From an uncultured Chitinophaga sp. (lineage in GTDB: Bacteria; Bacteroidota; Bacteroidia; Chitinophagales; Chitinophagaceae): DNA of 28,838 bases. A program made the position numbers and the translations under genes. Under the pieces are notes generated by a model. That model did no database searches. It worked only from the letters and a program-made list of their open reading frames with translations, and was not told where the DNA came from. The DNA is taken from NCBI RefSeq assembly GCF_946479755.1, contig NZ_CAMLHC010000054.1, positions 1-28,838 of the forward strand. Direction: 5' to 3'. How positions within the stretch are numbered: position 1 is the stretch's first letter; each line of letters opens with the position of its first letter. This document shows, one piece after another, positions 1 through 7,194 of this stretch.

Positions 1-1598
1 GGACCGCCGATTTTAGGCGTACCATCTCCATAGAAAGGCGTATCCCACGGCATGATGCTATTGGCATCGCTGAGAGGCGAGTAAAAGCCGCCTGACTTAC
101 CATTGGAATGGGAAATGCTGGCATTCGTGGAAAGGGACAGTCTTTCTGTAGCCTGGAAATCCACATTAAAACGGAAATTATACTTCCGGTAGCTGTCTGT
201 TATCACGGGAGCCACCTCATTAAAATAATCGCCGGAGGCGTAATATTTTACCCGCTGGTCACCACCGGATATCCATACATTGTAATTCTGTGTATGACCT
301 GTCCGCAGAAACAGATCGCGCCAGTCGGTATTATATTTCAATACGCTGTCCGGCACCATGGAATGTACATAATCGTTGATCGCCGTTTCGCTGGCACCAG
401 GGTTGGCATCTATATACTGGTTGCGGTAAATCTGCTGCTGCAGATCGAAACGCTCCCGGCTGTCCATCATCCTGAACTTCCCCAGCGATGCTTTGTTAAG
501 CCCAAAGGTAGCATTGGCACCCACTTTCGTGCCCCTGCCGCCGGCGCCGCCACGTTTGGTGGTAATCACCAGCACGCCGTTGGCCGCCCTGGAACCGTAT
601 AAGGCAGCGGAAGCTGCGTCTTTCAGTACGGTAACGGAAGCTATGTCGGTAGGAGAAATATTACTGAGCGGGTCTCTGTCATTGATGTATTCCTGGATAA
701 TACCATCGATCACCACCAGCGGCTGTGTGGCATTATACCCCATAGAACCCTTACCACGGATGACGATGGTGGAAGAAGTGTTACCAGCGCTGCTACTACC
801 GCTAAGCGATACGTTCATGCCGGCCACTTTCCCCTGCAGATTATCAAAGACAGACTGAGTAGTGGTGGTCTGTAATTCTTCCGAGGTGACCTGTGATACC
901 GCACCGGTCAGCTCTCCCATGCGTTTGTTGCTGTAACCGGTTACCACTACCTGGTTCAGCGCACGGGGCGTTTCAGAAAGGGCTACCGTCAATGGTCCGC
1001 CTACAGTATCTGTTTTTACCTTCCGGCTGTCATAACCGATAAAAGAAAATTCCAGTTGCTGACCATTGCCGGCATACAGCTGAAAATGGCCACTGCCGTC
1101 TGTAACAGCGCCGTTACCAGTGCCTTTTACCCGGATAGTCACGCCTGTCAGCGGTGCTCCGGATACAGTGGTAACAGTACCGCTCACCAGCCGGTTGTCT
1201 CCGGACGGCTCCTGCGAGGTGGACTGGTGGCTGTTTTTGGAAGGCTGCGGGGCGGTGATATACACATATTTCCCCTGTATGCGCCAGTTGTATTGTTTTC
1301 CCAGCACGGTCTGCAATGCTTCCTGGAGCGAGGCTTGTTGCAGGTTGACAGAAATATGCCTGTTCAGGTCTACTTCCGTGTCACTGTAAAAAAATTCATA
1401 GGAGGTTTTCTGTTGAATTTCTTTCAGCACAGCTTTTACTGTTCTGTCTTTAACAGATAAGGTAATGGTGGCTTTTGGCGACTGGGCGCTGACAGTTGCG
1501 GTTCCCGCGAAGACAGTCATACAGGAACAGAGCAATACGGCATGAAAACGTAGTGACCAGCCTTTTCGGAAAGGCATAGGTATCCCCTTTAGTTTCAT
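1..1598 (-). CDS. SusC/RagA-family TonB-dependent outer membrane receptor (C-terminus beyond window)
   Basis: I translated this from the reverse strand; about 532 residues are present and the beta-barrel runs off the left edge. The start chosen is ATG at 1598 (MKLKGIPMPF); an ATG at 1577 would also leave a full signal peptide, whose cleavage is predicted near A38 (VSA-Q). Visible parts in order: an STN domain (about 40-115, the short N-terminal domain of receptors that signal to a FecR), a carboxypeptidase-regulatory-like beta-sandwich (about 130-205, SGTVTTVSGAPLTGVTIRVKG), then the plug domain with the SusC signatures IRGKGSMG, PLVVIDGI and SVTVLKDAASAALYGSRAANG. The family imports oligosaccharides or other large nutrients across the outer membrane with TonB energy, usually with a SusD lipoprotein, which would lie beyond the edge. 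It follows fecR by 52 bases and fecI, so the STN domain probably transmits substrate binding to that pair. The substrate cannot be read from the sequence. Confidence 0.95.
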   Translation of the reverse strand, partial: MKLKGIPMPFRKGWSLRFHAVLLCSCMTVFAGTATVSAQSPKATITLSVKDRTVKAVLKEIQQKTSYEFFYSDTEVDLNRHISVNLQQASLQEALQTVLGKQYNWRIQGKYVYITAPQPSKNSHQSTSQEPSGDNRLVSGTVTTVSGAPLTGVTIRVKGTGNGAVTDGSGHFQLYAGNGQQLEFSFIGYDSRKVKTDTVGGPLTVALSETPRALNQVVVTGYSNKRMGELTGAVSQVTSEELQTTTTQSVFDNLQGKVAGMNVSLSGSSSAGNTSSTIVIRGKGSMGYNATQPLVVIDGIIQEYINDRDPLSNISPTDIASVTVLKDAASAALYGSRAANGVLVITTKRGGAGGRGTKVGANATFGLNKASLGKFRMMDSRERFDLQQQIYRNQYIDANPGASETAINDYVHSMVPDSVLKYNTDWRDLFLRTGHTQNYNVWISGGDQRVKYYASGDYFNEVAPVITDSYRKYNFRFNVDFQATERLSLSTNASISHSNGKSGGFYSPLSDANSIMPWDTPFYGDGTPKIGG

Positions 1599-1650
1599 CA
1601 CTATTAATTTTGGTTAATTAAAAATCAGCTGAGCTGTAAATACCCGCAGA

Positions 1651-2784
1651 CTATTTTTTTGTCACTATGATGGTTGATCCTTGCAACGAAAATGAAAATT
1701 GGTTGGTGCTGTTATTCAATGACTGGAGGCATTCTCCCAGTCCCTGTTCTTTATTAATATAGCAAGTAAAATACTGTCCTGTTAGTTGTTGTTCATCTGC
1801 CTGTATATCGATATCATACCACCTTGAAATCGTTTGTAGTATGGATGTTAATGGTTTGTTACGGAAACGTATCCAGCCGTCTTTCCACGAAGTAAATTCT
1901 TCCGTGTCCACCTGTACCACCTGCAGCTGGGTGCCACTCACAATGGCCTGTTCTCCCGGTTGCAGCACCTGGTCTTTTCCGGCGGCCTGTACTTTTACCT
2001 TTCCGTTGACCAGCGTAGTAAGCCCTTGTTGTTCTTTTTCATACTGGCGGATGCCAAACGCCGTTCCGAGCACGGTGATCTCCTGTATGCCTGCCTGCAC
2101 CACAAATGGTTGTTGCGCCTTAGCTGCCACTTCAAAATATACTTCTCCCGTCACTGTTACACGGCGCTCATTACCGGAAAAAACGGAAGGATAGGCGATG
2201 CTGGATGCGGCGTTCAGCCACACTTTGGAACCGTCGGGCAGTTGGACCTCGTAACTGGCGCCCCGTGGCGTACGCAGCGTGTAGTTCACCGGTTTGTCCG
2301 TCGCCACCTGCATATGACCATTATGTACATTCACCCGGTTACCTCCCAGCATAAAACTGCTGTCTCTGCCGTGCAGCGACACTGTTTCATCTCCTGCCTG
2401 CAATATCGCAAAATTGCCAACAGGCTTCTGTTTGGCGGCAGCCAGCGTATCTATGGACGGTGCCGGCTGTTTTGTTCGTTGCATGAACCAGTAAACACCC
2501 GCTGTCAGTAACAATACCGCTGCCGCAGCGCGCCATAATATCCGGAGGTTACGATGCTTTATCACGGTGGGCGCCGCCTCCTGTACAATGCCCGACCACA
2601 TACGGTGGGTATCGAAAGACTGCTGCAAACGCCATTCCTCCATCAGCCGGCGCAGTTGCTCCGGTTCCTCCAGCAGCACCGCCCTGGCAGGATCTTCCCG
2701 CAGCCACGACTGCACCGCAGGATCTTCCGGTTGAAGTTCCCCGCTCAGTATGCCGGATAATATGTGGATGTCTGTCTCTTCCAT
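1651..2784 (-). CDS. FecR-family anti-sigma factor
   Basis: This 377-residue protein has the usual length and layout of Bacteroidota FecR. It has a cytoplasmic N-terminal part (1-80) that would hold the sigma factor, one membrane segment (about 82-101, rich in A, L and V and ending WFMQR), a periplasmic FecR domain (about 168-262, including RTPRGASYEVQLPDGSKVWLN and TVTGEVYFEVA), and a C-terminal DUF4974 domain (about 305-375, FRNKPLTSILQTISRWYDI) that contacts the STN domain of the receptor. The start is ATG at 2784. It lies 79 bases after the sigma factor and 52 bases before the SusC receptor on the same strand, the standard cell-surface signalling order. In this family the anti-sigma factor releases or activates its sigma factor when the receptor is loaded; the specific signal is unknown here. 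Confidence 0.95.
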   Translation of the reverse strand: MEETDIHILSGILSGELQPEDPAVQSWLREDPARAVLLEEPEQLRRLMEEWRLQQSFDTHRMWSGIVQEAAPTVIKHRNLRILWRAAAAVLLLTAGVYWFMQRTKQPAPSIDTLAAAKQKPVGNFAILQAGDETVSLHGRDSSFMLGGNRVNVHNGHMQVATDKPVNYTLRTPRGASYEVQLPDGSKVWLNAASSIAYPSVFSGNERRVTVTGEVYFEVAAKAQQPFVVQAGIQEITVLGTAFGIRQYEKEQQGLTTLVNGKVKVQAAGKDQVLQPGEQAIVSGTQLQVVQVDTEEFTSWKDGWIRFRNKPLTSILQTISRWYDIDIQADEQQLTGQYFTCYINKEQGLGECLQSLNNSTNQFSFSLQGSTIIVTKK

Positions 2785-2863
2785 GGATGAAGGGCCGTTG
2801 TTATGATGACACGGATAGGTTTAAAATGTACTACGCCGGTGAGGGATTTTTTTGAAGATTTTT

Positions 2864-3484
2864 TCATCTTCCCATAAAACCCGCCAGCAGCAAGCAAATC
2901 AGCTCTAAAAGAATATTATTCCTTAATATTTCATATGCTTTGGCCACCTGGTTTCTGACGGTGAACACCGATATCCCCAGTTCTTCTGCTACCGCTTTAT
3001 ATTTTTTCTGCTCCAGGCATACCTTTTCAAACACGGTCCTGCATTGCTGCGGCAGCCCGGCCACAACCCGCTCCAGCTGCTGTACACGCTGCTGCAGACG
3101 AAGCTCCCGTTCAATAGCCTCTTCATCCACCGGGATATTCTCCGGCAAGGTGTTATCCGACACAACAGGATTGTCCCTTAAATAATTAAGGCAGGCGTTA
3201 TGAACGGCCCGGTAAGCATAGCGTTGGGGAGGCGCCTGTATATGGAGCTGGCCGCGTTTCTGCCACAAGCGGGAAAAGAAGTCCTGTACAATGTCTTCCG
3301 CCGCCTGCCTGTCTTTGACGATACGCAGCGCATAGACACACAAAGCCGCAGCCGTGCTTTTAAAAAATCGTTCAAAGGCGGCCGGATCGCGTTGCAGTTC
3401 CTCCCAGGAGTAATTTTCCGATTGGTTCAGTTGGTTCAAGTTTGCATTCGAAAGGAATACGCCAAATATATAAATTAAAATCAA
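2864..3484 (-). CDS. ECF sigma-70 factor, FecI type
   Basis: This is an RNA polymerase sigma factor of the extracytoplasmic-function group. Region 2 is visible around residues 39-105 (RQAAEDIVQDFFSRLWQKR binds core polymerase and the -10 region). Region 4 is around 140-190, with a helix-turn-helix at YKAVAEELGISVFTVRNQVAKAYEILR. A hydrophobic tail (LLELICLLLAGFMGR) follows, as is often seen in FecI-like proteins of Bacteroidota. No in-frame ATG exists upstream of region 2: the longest frame begins at a TTG at 3484, and a second TTG is at 3439. A TATATTTG promoter box at 3463-3470 lies inside the longer version, so the 3439 start (191 residues) is the more likely one. It heads the fecI-fecR-susC set and presumably transcribes the receptor gene and possibly the whole locus. 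Confidence 0.9.
   Translation of the reverse strand: MILIYIFGVFLSNANLNQLNQSENYSWEELQRDPAAFERFFKSTAAALCVYALRIVKDRQAAEDIVQDFFSRLWQKRGQLHIQAPPQRYAYRAVHNACLNYLRDNPVVSDNTLPENIPVDEEAIERELRLQQRVQQLERVVAGLPQQCRTVFEKVCLEQKKYKAVAEELGISVFTVRNQVAKAYEILRNNILLELICLLLAGFMGR
3463..3470 (-). promoter_or_regulatory. Putative -7 promoter box of the sigma factor gene
   Basis: The minus strand reads TATATTTG, matching the Bacteroidota -7 consensus TAnnTTTG. No good -33 TTTG lies at the usual 18-21 base distance, because the region upstream is occupied by the hairpin and T-tract of the preceding gene's terminator. If used, transcription would begin near 3456-3459, downstream of the TTG at 3484, which favours the TTG at 3439 as translation start. 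Confidence 0.4.
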
Positions 3485-3509
3485 AAGCCCCGCTACCGTC
3501 CGGGGTAGC
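3474..3509 (-). terminator. Rho-independent terminator after the DUF4126-like gene
   Basis: On the minus strand an 11-bp stem (GCCCTGCTACC with GGTAGCGGGGC, one U-G pair, six-base loop) is followed by TTTTGATTTT. It ends the transcript of the gene at 3599-4084 just before the sigma factor promoter, so the signalling locus is separate from that gene. A second GC-rich hairpin without a T-tract (CCCCGG/CCGGGG) lies at 3553-3570. Confidence 0.75.
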
Positions 3510-3598
3510 AGGGCCGGGGTCCTGTATTCGTGTGCAGGATACAGTACGATTCCCCCGGCAATACCGGGGATCTATAACGTAAAAGAATATACGAATAA

Positions 3599-4084
3599 TC
3601 ACTTGCCGGCTGTGGAACCGGCGCCAATGCTCACGGCCAGCAGATCTTCCACACCGCCGGCAAAACCGTCTTTCATTTTATACTTTTTACCGGCATATTT
3701 ACGCAGGTAAAAGCAGGCGTAAGATGCCGCCACCGCGGCCACCGCGCCTACCAACGCACCACGCCAGGCCTTGTCGCCATGGGCCTGGTATACGGTAGCT
3801 CCTGCCAGTCCGCCTGCTGCAGCCCTTGCTGCGAGGGCGCCGGGAATAATGCGGTCTTTAACACCCGGTACCTTGTCCACCACCATCTCGCCGGCAGCCA
3901 TGGTCTGCAGGCCACGCATCACCGTATCCCGCTGCATAAATCCCAGGGGGCTGCCTTTCAGCTGCCTCGACGGGTAACGGTTCGCATACTGGCTCGCAAA
4001 CGCAGGTCCCATGGCGCTGCGCATACCAGATACTACTCCCAGGCCAATGGCCCTTACGAATGTGGAAAGAATGGATTTTTTCAT
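3599..4084 (-). CDS. DUF4126-like small membrane protein
   Basis: The start chosen is ATG at 4084 (MKKSILSTFVRAIGLGVVSGMRSAMGPAF), giving 161 residues; the 28 residues upstream in the open frame are rich in C, R and H and do not look like protein. The N-terminal GVVSGMRSAMGPAFAS resembles the opening of DUF4126 proteins (a G-x-x-S/A-G-M/L-R motif followed by a P-A). Further hydrophobic, glycine/alanine-rich segments follow at about 88-105 (GALAARAAAGGLAGATVY) and 113-130 (GALVGAVAAVAASYACFYL). The C-terminus (KDGFAGGVEDLLAVSIGAGSTAGK) is also glycine-rich. The function of the family is unknown; it is probably an inner membrane protein. It is transcribed alone, with a terminator at 3474-3509. 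The family assignment rests on the motif only. Confidence 0.65.
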   Translation of the reverse strand: MKKSILSTFVRAIGLGVVSGMRSAMGPAFASQYANRYPSRQLKGSPLGFMQRDTVMRGLQTMAAGEMVVDKVPGVKDRIIPGALAARAAAGGLAGATVYQAHGDKAWRGALVGAVAAVAASYACFYLRKYAGKKYKMKDGFAGGVEDLLAVSIGAGSTAGK

Positions 4085-4462
4085 ACCGGCAGGGGCACAA
4101 TCATTGTGCCATGCATACCGGCTGCGGTGCACGGGCACGGAGAAAGGCCCGCAACGATACCGGCACAATAGCTGTCACGCCCAAATCCATCCCCACCCAT
4201 GGTGCATAAGCCACACTATGTGTCGCGATCACCATGCCGCTCACGGCTGTACCACAGACACGCCGGGGTTACCAAAAGATACCGCGGGACTGTTGGCGAA
4301 TTCCAGCGCGTCCGGCGCCGCAGAGATCATATTGGCGGCGCCAGCCAGGAAGCTTTTATTATACCATCAGGAATATCACTCATTCCCCATTGGTGAATAA
4401 CCGGGGAATGGGGTAAGATTTAATTAGAGTTAACGAATTGATTATTAATTATTTATAAAACT

Positions 4463-4520
4463 TGTAGATGTTTTGTAGATGTGCTTTTTCACCCCCTGTA
4501 GACCCACTGTAGTATCTACA
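4463..4520 (+). promoter_or_regulatory. TGTAG multi-box operator, copy A (upstream of the DUF4870 gene)
   Basis: TGTAG occurs at 4463, 4474, 4497 and 4508, giving start-to-start spacings of 11, 23 and 11 bases. CTACA follows at 4516, making the last box an inverted repeat (TGTAG-tat-CTACA). The first two boxes sit in a near-identical stretch shared with copy B at 6958-7015, where all spacings are the same. The element ends about where a -33 box would be, which suggests an activator site. The likely ligand is the HTH regulator encoded at 4976-6940, by proximity. Confidence 0.75.
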
Positions 4521-4546
4521 AAAGCAGGAACGGTTTTACGGCCGCC

Positions 4547-4554
4547 TACCTTTG
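4547..4554 (+). promoter_or_regulatory. -7 promoter box of the DUF4870 gene
   Basis: TACCTTTG fits the Bacteroidota consensus TAnnTTTG and starts 84 bases after the first TGTAG box, exactly as in copy B. No TTTG lies at the -33 position; the end of the TGTAG element sits there instead. Predicted transcription start is near 4558, leaving a leader of about 53 bases before ATG 4611. Confidence 0.65.
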
Positions 4555-4610
4555 TGCTGTTTCCATTTTATCCTTTTATCATTTTTTAAACATCAACATC
4601 AGCGCAACTT

Positions 4611-4940
4611 ATGAAGACAAAACAATGGGCTATCATCGCTTACATTACGATCATCGGATGGATTATCGCCTATGTGAAGAGCAAGGAGAACAAGGACAAT
4701 TTTGTTAACTACCATCTGGAACAGGCACTCGGCCTTGCGGTAGCAGGACTCATATGGTCTGTGGCCGCCGGCATCCTGTTGAGCATTATCCCCGCGCTGT
4801 CCGCGGTATTCTCCGTATTGAGCCTGCTGCCGCTGATATTCATGGTATTTGGTATTATCAATGCCAACAGCGGTGTGCAGAAACCGATACCGGTCATCGG
4901 AAAATTCTTTGAGAACCGGTTCGTTTTCCTACAGCAATAA
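4611..4940 (+). CDS. DUF4870-family (Tic20-like) small membrane protein
   Basis: This 109-residue protein has three hydrophobic segments (about 4-22, 38-60 and 63-85). It carries the motif DNFVNYHLEQALGL between the first two, typical of DUF4870 proteins of Bacteroidota, which databases sometimes label 'import component protein' from a distant likeness to Tic20. It should be an inner membrane protein of unknown function. It is the only sizeable plus-strand gene in the window and converges on the TPR regulator. Its promoter region carries the TGTAG element also found at the regulator's 5' end, so the two are probably functionally linked. Transcription likely stops at the hairpin at 4978-5010. 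Confidence 0.85.
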   Translation: MKTKQWAIIAYITIIGWIIAYVKSKENKDNFVNYHLEQALGLAVAGLIWSVAAGILLSIIPALSAVFSVLSLLPLIFMVFGIINANSGVQKPIPVIGKFFENRFVFLQQ

Positions 4941-4975
4941 ACTTAGCCCGAACATTTCATCCGGCCCCATTTCCG

Positions 4976-6940
4976 CTAACCCGCTGCGTCTTCGCTCAGC
5001 GGGTTATTTTCTCTCCAGGCCATCAGCCACGCATCCAAACCCTCTTCTTTGGCCAGTCCCAGCTTTTGTTTAATACGGTACCGTGACATCAGGATACTCT
5101 TCGGCGCTACGCCCAGGTGAGACGCAATTTCTTTGGTGGACAAACCGATGGAAATATAGGAACAGTGCTTCAAATCCAGCTTTGTAAGACTGTTACCGGC
5201 CTTCTCCTGCAGCTTCCGGAAAAACTCCGGATGAATATTTTCAAACTCCGTCCGCGTGGTCTCAAAGTTTTTATCCATCCGTTTATGCGTTTCGATCATC
5301 CGGGAAATCTGCTTCGCCAGGTCAGGCTGCACCGCTTTGTCACGGAGCTTTTCCTGCAACGTTTCGAGCAGCTCATTTTTCTGCTCCACCTGCAAAGTAC
5401 CTGCCAGCAGGTCTTTCTGCAACTGCTCTTTCTGCGTTTGTATCAGCTCCTGTTCTGCCTGCAAACGCGCCGCTTCTTCCGCCTGTAAGCGGGCCTGCAA
5501 TTCAGCTTCCTGCTTTTCCAGTTGCAGGCGCATAGCCTCTTCTTCTTTCAGGCGTATCTGCAGCACGCCATCCTGCTTCTCTTTCTCCAGCAGCTGCTGT
5601 TGCTGAATAGTGGTCTTCAAACGGAAGTGATAAGACCGGAACAGGTACAACAGCGCCACCAGGCAGGCCACAATCAATCCGATATATACAATATTGAGTT
5701 TACGGTTAAACGCCGCTTTCTCCTGGAGCGTTACCAGCTCCTGCTCCCGTTGACGGGCCTGGTATTGGGCTTCCAGCTTTTTGGCGATCGCCATTCGGTC
5801 GGCATCAAAAGCTTTGGCGTAATAGTGACTGTACTCCCGGGCATATTCAAGCGCCTTGGGCAGGTCGCCTTTTCTCTCCGCCACGTCGGACAAAGCTTCC
5901 ATCAGGCGGGCCATCAGCCGGTTGTCGGGCACGGGATAGGTTTTCAGCGCGATCAGCCCGGCCAGCAACAGGTCAGACGCCTGGTTATAGTTCCCGTCAT
6001 TCATAGCAAAGGTGCTCATCATGCCATAACAACTGGCCACTACCTCCTGTTGGTCGGTCTCCTTACCAATCTTCAGTGCGATGTTAAGGTAATGCTGTGC
6101 GGTGTCACGGTAGACGCGAGGAAAAAACTGACCATACAGGTTGGCCGTGTTCAGCGCCAGCAAAGCGATCATGCTGCGAAAGCTGATACGCTGCGCATTG
6201 GCTTCATAAACGCCGATGGCTTTACGGTTGTAGTACAGCGCGGAATCCAGCAGCTCCCGTTTAGCGGTGTCCCCGTTAAACTGGTATTCAAAACTGGTGG
6301 CCATGGCCTGGTAACCATTGCAGATATCGTCCGGGTCCGAACGGTACATGGCGGAAGCCAGACAGGCTTTCGCATAACGGTACTGTGTTTCCGTATCGTT
6401 CCAGTCAGCATAAATGGCAGCAAGGTTATAATATACATTGGTTTCGTAAACGTTGCCCGGAAAGTTCTTCCCCAGCTTCAGCGATTCCTGGAAGCTCTTC
6501 ACCGCTTCATGCGGCTTGCCGGTACGGCTTTCCAGCCACCCCTTACGGTACCATATGCTGGACAGTGTCAGCTGGTCGCCCGATTCGCGGGCCAACCGGA
6601 AGGCGCTGTCCAGGTGATGCGATGCCACTGCGGTGTCTTCTGCGGTATATTCCAGCGATACCAGCGCGGAATGCGCCAGTGCTTCATACTTTCTGTCTTT
6701 CAGGGAACGGCTCATCTCCAGCGCTGTACGCGTGCTGGCAATGGCGTCTTTCCGGCTGCCGTCTACCAGCGCGCGTCCCATCCTGATCCGTGTCATCACC
6801 TGCTCTTCCGGTGTTAACCCCGGCTGTTGCAGTACCCGCTTCAGGGAATCCTGCACGGTTTGCGCAAAACTACTGGCTGTCAGTAGGGAAAACAGGGTTA
6901 CAAACACAATGACTCCTCTCATCTTTAGGCTATGGTTCAT
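4976..6940 (-). CDS. Membrane-anchored TPR / coiled-coil / LuxR-type HTH transcriptional regulator
   Basis: The protein is about 654 residues. The longest frame begins with TTG at 6955; ATG at 6940 (MNHSLKMRG) or ATG at 6922 (MRGVIVFVTLFSLLTASSFAQ) is more likely, and both keep a good signal peptide. After it come TPR-like helical repeats (about 30-400), a membrane segment (about 415-435, NIVYIGLIVACLVALLYLF), a long coiled coil rich in E, Q and K (about 440-535), and a C-terminal LuxR/GerE-type helix-turn-helix (about 592-628, YISIGLSTKEIASHLGVAPKSILMSRYRIKQKLGL). The topology puts the TPR sensor in the periplasm and the DNA-binding domain in the cytoplasm, so it is a one-component transmembrane regulator. 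Such proteins are common and mostly uncharacterised in Bacteroidota. TGTAG element copy B lies immediately upstream of its start, and copy A lies before the convergent DUF4870 gene. This suggests autoregulation and control of both neighbours, which is inference. Confidence 0.9.
   Translation of the reverse strand: MNHSLKMRGVIVFVTLFSLLTASSFAQTVQDSLKRVLQQPGLTPEEQVMTRIRMGRALVDGSRKDAIASTRTALEMSRSLKDRKYEALAHSALVSLEYTAEDTAVASHHLDSAFRLARESGDQLTLSSIWYRKGWLESRTGKPHEAVKSFQESLKLGKNFPGNVYETNVYYNLAAIYADWNDTETQYRYAKACLASAMYRSDPDDICNGYQAMATSFEYQFNGDTAKRELLDSALYYNRKAIGVYEANAQRISFRSMIALLALNTANLYGQFFPRVYRDTAQHYLNIALKIGKETDQQEVVASCYGMMSTFAMNDGNYNQASDLLLAGLIALKTYPVPDNRLMARLMEALSDVAERKGDLPKALEYAREYSHYYAKAFDADRMAIAKKLEAQYQARQREQELVTLQEKAAFNRKLNIVYIGLIVACLVALLYLFRSYHFRLKTTIQQQQLLEKEKQDGVLQIRLKEEEAMRLQLEKQEAELQARLQAEEAARLQAEQELIQTQKEQLQKDLLAGTLQVEQKNELLETLQEKLRDKAVQPDLAKQISRMIETHKRMDKNFETTRTEFENIHPEFFRKLQEKAGNSLTKLDLKHCSYISIGLSTKEIASHLGVAPKSILMSRYRIKQKLGLAKEEGLDAWLMAWRENNPLSEDAAG
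4978..5010 (+). terminator. Terminator of the DUF4870 transcript, inside the end of the convergent gene
   Basis: A perfect 9-bp stem (AACCCGCTG at 4978-4986 with CAGCGGGTT at 4997-5005) is followed on the plus strand by ATTTTCTC. On the other strand the same bases encode the last ten codons of the TPR regulator. The two transcripts therefore overlap tail to tail. Confidence 0.6.
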
Positions 6941-6944
6941 CCGC

Positions 6945-6952
6945 CAAAAATA
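6945..6952 (-). promoter_or_regulatory. Putative -7 box of the TPR regulator gene
   Basis: The minus strand reads TATTTTTG, fitting TAnnTTTG. It ends only four bases before the ATG at 6940, so use of that ATG would give a practically leaderless mRNA; the ATG at 6922 would have a leader of about 20 bases. The TGTAG element abuts it on the upstream side and would cover the polymerase site. No -33 TTTG is seen. Confidence 0.4.
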
Positions 6953-6957
6953 CAACT

Positions 6958-7015
6958 TGTAGAGGTTTTGTAGATGGGTAAAAAATCAGTTTGTAGTAGG
7001 CATGTAGATGCTACA
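6958..7015 (+). promoter_or_regulatory. TGTAG multi-box operator, copy B (between the regulator and a short rightward transcript)
   Basis: TGTAG occurs at 6958, 6969, 6992 and 7003 (spacings 11, 23, 11), with CTACA at 7011 making the last box an inverted repeat (TGTAG-atg-CTACA). Every spacing equals copy A at 4463-4520, while the bases between the boxes 2 and 3 differ, so the pattern is not explained by a simple recent duplication. It lies between the divergent starts of the regulator and a short plus-strand unit. Confidence 0.75.
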
Positions 7016-7041
7016 AATGCCGAAGATCCGCTACTGGTAAG

Positions 7042-7049
7042 TACTTTTG
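7042..7049 (+). promoter_or_regulatory. -7 promoter box of the short rightward transcript
   Basis: TACTTTTG fits TAnnTTTG. It begins 84 bases after the first TGTAG box, the same distance as at the DUF4870 promoter, and it also lacks a -33 TTTG. Predicted start of transcription is near 7053. Confidence 0.6.
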
Positions 7050-7075
7050 CTTCACAGAGTTCATTTGCAGTGATC

Positions 7076-7138
7076 ATGAAAGAAGATGGATTGAAAAACC
7101 TGCCTGCCTCACGCAGAACTCCGCGAGCGAACATTTAA
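7076..7138 (+). CDS. Possible 20-residue peptide (or small RNA) under the TGTAG element
   Basis: An ATG at 7076 opens a 21-codon frame, MKEDGLKNLPASRRTPRANI plus stop. It starts about 23 bases after the predicted transcription start and is followed by a strong terminator at 7195-7230, so the whole transcript would be about 175 bases. The peptide is basic and has no signal peptide or membrane segment. I recognise no family. The unit could equally be a non-coding small RNA whose ORF is incidental. What supports a real transcript is the promoter with its element and the terminator, not the peptide sequence. Confidence 0.35.
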   Translation: MKEDGLKNLPASRRTPRANI

Positions 7139-7194
7139 CCGGCCTGATCCGTTGTAGTTTACCCACCCTCTTTTTTATACTGTCTAAAAAAGAT

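Larger units (their letters stand above)
4085..4610. other. Gap between divergent genes: possible gene remnant, palindrome and shared TGTAG element
   Basis: The half next to the DUF4126 gene (4101-4330) is GC-rich and coding-like on the minus strand but split over two frames. One gives MISAAPDALEFANSPAVSFG... to a stop at 4241; the next frame continues VSGMVIATHSVAYAPWVG... to a stop at 4101. This may be a broken small gene or chance. At 4381-4410 is a palindrome (CATTCCCC ... GGGGAATG). The AT-rich remainder (4411-4610) holds the TGTAG element and the promoter of the downstream DUF4870 gene. No intact gene is seen. Confidence 0.45.

Noticed and set aside
3372..3602. 76-codon minus-strand frame overlapping the sigma factor start
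   Set aside because: It runs through the terminator hairpins and overlaps the sigma factor in another frame; composition is not protein-like.
5522..6817. 431-codon plus-strand frame opposite the TPR regulator
   Set aside because: The regulator on the minus strand has clear domains and a signal peptide; the opposite frame has none and is a shadow.
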